From Rhodospirillales bacterium (GTDB lineage Bacteria > Pseudomonadota > Alphaproteobacteria > Rhodospirillales > WMHbin7): DNA of 64,000 nt. Each line of letters opens with the position of its first letter. Positions within the stretch are counted from its first letter, which is position 1. The stretch lies in the NCBI GenBank assembly GCA_016214125.1, contig JACRPC010000030.1, positions 124,001 through 188,000 of the forward strand, given 5' to 3'. The notes beneath the pieces are model-generated. The model saw only the letters and a program-made list of their open reading frames with translations, was not told the origin of the DNA and searched no databases. A program made the translations under genes and the position numbers. Positions 59,360 to 64,000 of this stretch are shown here, one piece after another.

Positions 59360-61758
59360 GCGTTGATCCTCTCGACCGCGGCGCCCTGCCCCCGGGCCGC
59401 CATGCTCAGCGCCTCGATCATCTGTCGGGCTTGATGCTCGCGGCTGTGCAGCGGCGCTGCAGCCAGGCTCTGTTGCGTCAATCGGGTGAGCAGCCCGGCA
59501 TCGTCCTTCAAACGCCCGGCGGCCGCGGCCAGGGCCAAGGGATTGCCGGCCGGCACGCACAGTCCAGCCTTGTCGCCCTGCACGATCGCCGTCGCCTCGC
59601 CCTCGGGGGCGGCGAGCAGGATCGGCAGACCCATGCCCATGGCCTCGAAAATCTTGGAGGGGATCACTTCGGCAAAGGCCTCGGCGTCCTTGAGATGGAC
59701 GAGGGCGACGTCGAGCAAGCTCCAGATCACCGGCATGCGCTCCTTGGGCTGCGGCGGCAGAAAAACGACGTTCGCAAGGTTGCGCCGCTTGGCCTCGTCG
59801 ATCAGCATCTGGCGCTCGGCGCCGGCACCGACCAGGACGAAACGGATGTCGTCGTGCCCCTGCAGGCTTGCGGCGGCGTCCAGAACATTGATCAGCCCAT
59901 GCGCCATGCCGTGCGTGCCGACATAGCCGACGACGAACTTACCCGAAAGCCCCCATTCCTGGGCTAGCGCCTCGTCACGGGGCCTTGGCGCATAACGCGG
60001 CAGATCAACGCCGTTTCGCACCACGGCGATCTTGCCCGCCGGTATGGCGCGGCGCACCAGATCGGCCTTGAAGGCGCCGGTCAGGGCGATGATGGCGGCC
60101 GCGCGGCGGTAGAGGAACAGCTCAACCCACTCCATTATCGCCAACAGCCATTTCTGGCGCATGGCGCCGACGGCGACGATTGAGCGCGGCCAAAGATCGC
60201 CCAGTTCGAAGACGAAAGGCACCCGGCGGAACGCGCCCAGCATCCAGCCCGCCACGGCGGCGAAGAATTGCGGCGAGGTGGAGACCACCAGATCGGGCTT
60301 GCGTTCAAAGAGACCCGCTAACACGGCGGAGCCCATGAAGCTCATGAAGTCCAGCGTGCGCAGAAGAACGCCTTCGTTGGCGGTGATGAAGGTCTTAACG
60401 CGCACGACGCGCATGCCGCCGATCTCCTCCACCTGGCGCCAGCGGTTCTCGTAGCCCTCGAACAGCTTGCCCTGCGGGAAATTGGGGGCCGAGGTGATGA
60501 TGGTCACCTGATGGCCCCATTGCACCCAATAGAGCGCACGCTCATAGACGCGAGTCGCCGCCGCATTGGTCTCGGGCGGAAAATTGTCGGCCACGAAAAG
60601 GATGGAGAGCCTGTCCCGGCCAAAACCGGGATTGATCCGCGCCAGTTGCTCCTCATAAACCGCTAGGTGCCTCTCGATCACCAGCTCGTCGCGGAACTCG
60701 AGGATGGCGCGCCTGCGGGCGGCTTGGCCCATGCGGCTGCGCAGCGCGGGATCGGCGACAAGGCGCTCGATGGCGCTGGCCAACGCTTCGATATTGCGGG
60801 AAGGAACCAGGTAGCCGGTTTCGCCTTCGATCACCACCTCGCGGCAGCCCGGCACATCGGTGGCAACGATTGGCCGACCGCAAGCGGCGGCTTCGAGCAG
60901 GCTTTTCGGCAGGCCCTCGCGGCGCGACGGCAGGGCGGCGATATGCGCCTTCGACCAGATTTCGCGCACATCGTTCTGGAATCCAAGCCAGTCGATGCCG
61001 TCGCGCCGGTCCCACTCCTCAAGGGTCGCTGCGGGAATCGAGGCGGGATTGTCCGGATCGGGGTCGCCCACCAGATTGAGCCGCACCGGCACGCCCTTGG
61101 CGCGCAGGCTGGTCACCGCTTCGACCAGATTGTGGATGCCCTTGTCCCACAGCATGCGCGAGACGACGGCCACCGTCACCTCGCCGGGAGGCTCGGGCTG
61201 GGGATGGAAGTGATCGATGTCGATGCCCGATCCCCGGATCAGGCGCACATGGCGCTGATCGAGGATGCCCAATTCCTTGAGCAGCCCGGCATCATCCTCA
61301 TTCTGCAAGATGACCAGAGTGCGCTTGTTGTTGAGCAGCAGGCGCAAGAAGGTTTGGATGAAGGGGCGCAAGAGACGGGCCTGCGACGAGCCCGAGGTGA
61401 ACACGTAGCCCAGACCCGCCACGGCGTTGACGATGGCGGGCGAGCCGGCGATCAGGGCGGCCAGCGTACCGAACAGGGTGGGTTTCAAGGCGACGTGGTG
61501 AACGATGTCGGGCTTTTCGCGCCGATAAAGGCGGACCAGCTCCCAGATCGTCGCCAATTCGTGAAGGATGTTGCCAAAGCGGCGACGCATGCGGATGGGG
61601 ACGACGCGAAAGCCTTCGGCCTCCATGACCGGCCCGTGATCCCGTACGCGGGTCGCCACCACCACCTCATAGCCTTTGGCCTTGGCGGCCCGGGCGATGG
61701 CTAGGCGGTGCGAGCAGAAATACCAATCCTCGGTGACCAGAAAGAGCAGCTTGGGCAT
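59356..61758 (-). CDS. Double GT4 glycosyltransferase fusion (PglA-like + WbuB-like)
   Basis: 800 residues from ATG 61758; an in-frame start 99 bp upstream lies in asnB. First GT4 unit about 1-375: FLVTEDWYFCSHRLAIARAA, NAVAGLGYVFTSGS, and EGLPKSLLEAAACGRPIV with the E-x7-E pair, close to PglA/WbpU-type HexNAc transferases. Second unit from about 384: ILFVADNFPPETNAAATRVY, TIITSAPNFPQGKLF, FEAMGMGLPI, like WbuB. A short linker joins them without a stop. Both E-x7-E motifs are intact, so both may be active, adding two sugars in turn. One-base overlap with asnB, four with galE. Confidence 0.88.
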   Translation of the reverse strand: MPKLLFLVTEDWYFCSHRLAIARAAKAKGYEVVVATRVRDHGPVMEAEGFRVVPIRMRRRFGNILHELATIWELVRLYRREKPDIVHHVALKPTLFGTLAALIAGSPAIVNAVAGLGYVFTSGSSQARLLRPFIQTFLRLLLNNKRTLVILQNEDDAGLLKELGILDQRHVRLIRGSGIDIDHFHPQPEPPGEVTVAVVSRMLWDKGIHNLVEAVTSLRAKGVPVRLNLVGDPDPDNPASIPAATLEEWDRRDGIDWLGFQNDVREIWSKAHIAALPSRREGLPKSLLEAAACGRPIVATDVPGCREVVIEGETGYLVPSRNIEALASAIERLVADPALRSRMGQAARRRAILEFRDELVIERHLAVYEEQLARINPGFGRDRLSILFVADNFPPETNAAATRVYERALYWVQWGHQVTIITSAPNFPQGKLFEGYENRWRQVEEIGGMRVVRVKTFITANEGVLLRTLDFMSFMGSAVLAGLFERKPDLVVSTSPQFFAAVAGWMLGAFRRVPFVFELGDLWPRSIVAVGAMRQKWLLAIMEWVELFLYRRAAAIIALTGAFKADLVRRAIPAGKIAVVRNGVDLPRYAPRPRDEALAQEWGLSGKFVVGYVGTHGMAHGLINVLDAAASLQGHDDIRFVLVGAGAERQMLIDEAKRRNLANVVFLPPQPKERMPVIWSLLDVALVHLKDAEAFAEVIPSKIFEAMGMGLPILLAAPEGEATAIVQGDKAGLCVPAGNPLALAAAAGRLKDDAGLLTRLTQQSLAAAPLHSREHQARQMIEALSMAARGQGAAVERINA

Positions 61759-63665
61759 CAGCCGGCCCCTCCGCCCTGGGCGTTCCAGGCCTGGAACATG
61801 AGGATATTCCACAGCGCATGGTGCCGCTTCGTGCGCCCCGATTGATGGTCGCGCCACCAGCTCTCCACCAGACCGACGTCAAACAGTCCCTGGCGCTTCA
61901 GCCGCTCCGGCGCCAGCAAATCCATCGCCCAGCCCTTCAGCGGACCCTTGAGCCAGGGATCGATGGGCACGGCGAAACCCATCTTCGCCTTGCGCTCGAA
62001 CAAGGGAGTCGGCAGCCTGCGAGCCAGGGCTCGGCGCAACAGCGCCTTGCCCTTGCCGCCCGCCACTCTTTGCCGCGGCGTGGCGGCGAAGGCGAGGGCA
62101 AACAGGCGGTGGTCAAGAAGTGGCACGCGCACCTCTAGGCCGCAGGACATGCTGGCGCGGTCGATCTTGGCCAGCACGTCATCGGGCATATAGTGCTGGA
62201 TATCAGCCAGTTGCATGCGGTCCAAGGGTTCGAGATCCGTCCTTGGCTGCGCAAGGTAAGGGCTAGAAGCTTGTCCGGCAAGCGGGGTTTCGTCTTCGGC
62301 CAAGCCTTGCGCCGTCAATAGGCTGTGGATGCGCTCCAGATCCGTCTCGCCCAGCAAGGCGGCCAGTTTCTGCGCTTTCTCGCCCATCAGGCGGATGCCT
62401 AGGCTCAGACCCAACTCATCCCAGATTTCCGGCTTCACCACCCCCAAGGCGCCGGACCCAAGCCCGCGCAAGGGGCGCGGAATGACCTGAAGGAGCGGCC
62501 AGGCGCGGGCAATGAAGACATGGCGGTTGTAGCCTGCGAACATTTCATCGCCGCCATCGCCGGACAGGACAACGGCAACCCGCTCGCGGGCGAAGCGGCA
62601 CATGAGGAGCGTGGGAATCTGCGAGGAATCGGCGAAGGGCTCGTCATAGATACTTGGCAGTTCCTCGACAAGGGCCAGCGCATCTTGCGCCGTGACAAAG
62701 GTCTCATGGTGCTTGGTGCCCAGATGCTGGGCGATTCGGGCGGCATCCACGCCCTCGTCATAGCCGCCTTCCGCAAAGCGCATCGTGAAGGTTTGGATGG
62801 GCGGGCCGCCCTGGGCGGCCAGATGGGCTACGACAACCGAGGAATCAAGACCGCCCGAAAGGAACGCGCCGATGGGCACGTCGGACACCGTCTGACGACA
62901 GACGGCGTCGGCGAGCAGCGCGTCCAGCTCGCCCGCCAAATCCTCGAGAGGGACTTGGCCCCGGCGGGCCAGACCCTGGCCGATGGCGTGGCTCGCATTC
63001 CACCAGCGTTCGATGCAAGGCGGCTTGCCATGGGTCAGGATCAGCAGATGCCCAGGCTCCAACTTGCGGGCCGCCCGCCAGATCGAGAAAGGTGCGGGAA
63101 CATAGGACAGGCGCAGGAAATGGGCCAAGGCCTCGCGGTCGAGTTCGCGCTCGAAAGCGGGATGGGCCTCCAGCGCCTTCAGTTCAGAGCCGAAGAGGAA
63201 AAGGCCCGGAAACGATGCCCAATAGAGCGGCTTGACGCCCATGCGGTCGCGGGCCAACGCAAGGGTGCGGGACTCGCGGTCCCATAGCGCCAGGGCGAAG
63301 ATGCCGTTGGCCATCTCCAGAGCCGCCCGAAGGCCGAAGCGGGCGGCGTATTCGAGCAGGGCCTCGGTGTCCGACGTGCCCCGCCAGGGATGGCCGGGCA
63401 GTTCGGCGCGCATCTCCTCGGCGTTGTAGATCTCGCCGTTATAGACGAGGACAAAGCGCCCCGAGGCCGAGACCATTGGCTGCGCGCCTGCGGGCGTAAG
63501 GTCACGGATGGCCAGTCGCGCATGGCCGAAGGCCAGCCCGGCCGCCCGGTCCTCCCACGCGCCTTGCGCGTCGGGTCCGCGATGGGCCAGCGTGGCCGCC
63601 ATGCGCTTCGCGTGGCTGCCCGCTTCGGTCGCCCTGTCGGTCAGAAGGCCTGCGATGCCGCACAT
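61758..63665 (-). CDS. asnB: Asparagine synthase (glutamine-hydrolysing)
   Basis: 635 residues. Starts MCGIAG, with Cys2 as the glutamine amidotransferase nucleophile. FVLVYNGEIYNAEE and GTSDTEALLEY follow in the glutaminase half; in the synthase half SGGLDSSVVVAHLA is the ATP pyrophosphatase loop and SGDGGDEMFAGY is the second motif. In polysaccharide loci, AsnB-like enzymes (WbpS type) often amidate uronic acids rather than making asparagine. Given the neighbours, either role is possible. ATG 63665. Confidence 0.93.
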   Translation of the reverse strand: MCGIAGLLTDRATEAGSHAKRMAATLAHRGPDAQGAWEDRAAGLAFGHARLAIRDLTPAGAQPMVSASGRFVLVYNGEIYNAEEMRAELPGHPWRGTSDTEALLEYAARFGLRAALEMANGIFALALWDRESRTLALARDRMGVKPLYWASFPGLFLFGSELKALEAHPAFERELDREALAHFLRLSYVPAPFSIWRAARKLEPGHLLILTHGKPPCIERWWNASHAIGQGLARRGQVPLEDLAGELDALLADAVCRQTVSDVPIGAFLSGGLDSSVVVAHLAAQGGPPIQTFTMRFAEGGYDEGVDAARIAQHLGTKHHETFVTAQDALALVEELPSIYDEPFADSSQIPTLLMCRFARERVAVVLSGDGGDEMFAGYNRHVFIARAWPLLQVIPRPLRGLGSGALGVVKPEIWDELGLSLGIRLMGEKAQKLAALLGETDLERIHSLLTAQGLAEDETPLAGQASSPYLAQPRTDLEPLDRMQLADIQHYMPDDVLAKIDRASMSCGLEVRVPLLDHRLFALAFAATPRQRVAGGKGKALLRRALARRLPTPLFERKAKMGFAVPIDPWLKGPLKGWAMDLLAPERLKRQGLFDVGLVESWWRDHQSGRTKRHHALWNILMFQAWNAQGGGAG

Positions 63666-63873
63666 GAAGCTGAAGTCATTTCTCTAATTGCTGTTCAGGC
63701 CGCCCTCTTGCGGTGCCTTCGCTCGCAGAAGACCCGCCAATGCCAGGGCATCCAACGCGCTCAATTGGCGCCACGATTCGGGACTATTCTCGCCCCATAA
63801 TACATTCTTCTCCTACCGCTCAATAGCGGGCCTAGGCGCTCTCCAGACGAGCAGAGGGCCGGAGTGGCGCCAA
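63666..63873 (-). other. Short gap with a startless open frame
   Basis: On the minus strand, 63812-63684 is a 42-codon open frame reading VLWGENSPESWRQLSALDA then LALAGLLRAKAP. It looks protein-like but has no start codon in its first part. An AGGAG site sits just before it, in front of out-of-frame ATGs. It may be a fragment of a lost gene. Confidence 0.25.
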
Positions 63874-64000
63874 TCATTTTTGCGACAGGCTTCTGCGCAC
63901 GCGCGAAATCTGATCGGCAAGAAAGCCCGCCAGCAGGAGATTGGCCGTCAGAACCAGCAAGGCCAGCGTCGACTTGCTGACGTTGTTTTGCAGCAGATCG
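63874..64000 (-). CDS. C-terminal end of a membrane protein (cut by window edge)
   Basis: The last 42 residues of a gene that enters from the right. They hold one membrane segment (LALLVLTANLLLAGFLAD) and a basic end (SRVRRSLSQK). The position upstream of asnB in a polysaccharide region suggests a chain-length, transport or glycosyltransferase membrane protein, but too little is present to name it. Confidence 0.55.
   Translation of the reverse strand, partial: DLLQNNVSKSTLALLVLTANLLLAGFLADQISRVRRSLSQK

Noticed and set aside
61759-61857. Earlier start for the fused glycosyltransferase
   Set aside because: It would add 33 residues encoded inside asnB; ATG 61758 gives the normal GT4 beginning and the TGATG coupling.

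Overview
The window is GC-rich chromosomal DNA from an alphaproteobacterium, most likely in or near the Rhodospirillales. The evidence is the codon use, the single-polypeptide indolepyruvate:ferredoxin oxidoreductase, the very large NAD-type glutamate dehydrogenase, the DUF971/Trm112-like pair, an alphaproteobacterial-type hairpin repeat, and many TRAP transporter genes. I see no rRNA, CRISPR array, insertion sequence, prophage or plasmid function. There is one tRNA (Gly, GCC) with a clear intrinsic terminator.

Layout. 1-10.9 kb: start of an indolepyruvate oxidoreductase, a PAS/GAF sensor kinase, a UDP-glucuronate epimerase with a TPR-methyltransferase, a GST, an SDR protein coupled to a degenerate response regulator, ribA, and a LigM-like demethylase. 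10.9-11.8 kb: a long gap between convergent genes, with repeats and an AT-rich pocket. 11.8-17.6 kb: lolA-ftsK-aminotransferase, divergent from a Fe-S protein; a structured RNA or attenuator appears to lie between them. 17.6-21.4 kb: a cluster of short repeats, an exported OmpA-like protein, a DUF4145 protein, DUF971/Trm112-like genes, a thioredoxin-TPR co-chaperone and tRNA-Gly. 21.6-36.3 kb: a PhoD-like phosphatase, a MAPEG protein, and a catabolic region with two complete TRAP transporters and several oxidoreductases (Fe-ADH-like, PrpD, MDR, RidA, EthD, PanE-like). 36.5-43.8 kb: a lipoprotein methyltransferase, a MacAB-outer-membrane-factor efflux operon and a polyphosphate:AMP phosphotransferase. 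44-49.8 kb: a three-gene WbpL/WbpV/WbpM-like O-antigen initiation set running into purH and a YbjQ protein. 49.8-55.9 kb: NAD-glutamate dehydrogenase, a small membrane protein and ferredoxin-NADP reductase. 56-64 kb: a second surface-polysaccharide region with GT2, O-antigen ligase, galE, a fused double GT4 and asnB, plus the end of a membrane protein.

How the parts may work together. The 44-48 kb trio should make a UDP-dideoxy-HexNAc and load it on undecaprenyl phosphate. The PglA-like first half of the fused glycosyltransferase at 59-62 kb is the kind of enzyme that adds the next sugar, and the ligase would transfer the finished chain. The 24-36 kb region looks like uptake and oxidation of small carboxylates, but the substrates cannot be read from sequence.

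I did not find a clear multi-gene novel system. The best leads are the structured RNA/attenuator at 16.1-16.3 kb, the double glycosyltransferase fusion, an Fe-ADH-family enzyme missing two metal ligands beside a PrpD gene and a TRAP transporter, a lipoprotein with a methyltransferase fold, and a small leaderless gene candidate at 11.45 kb. All coordinates were worked out by hand; homology calls are from recognition, not searches.
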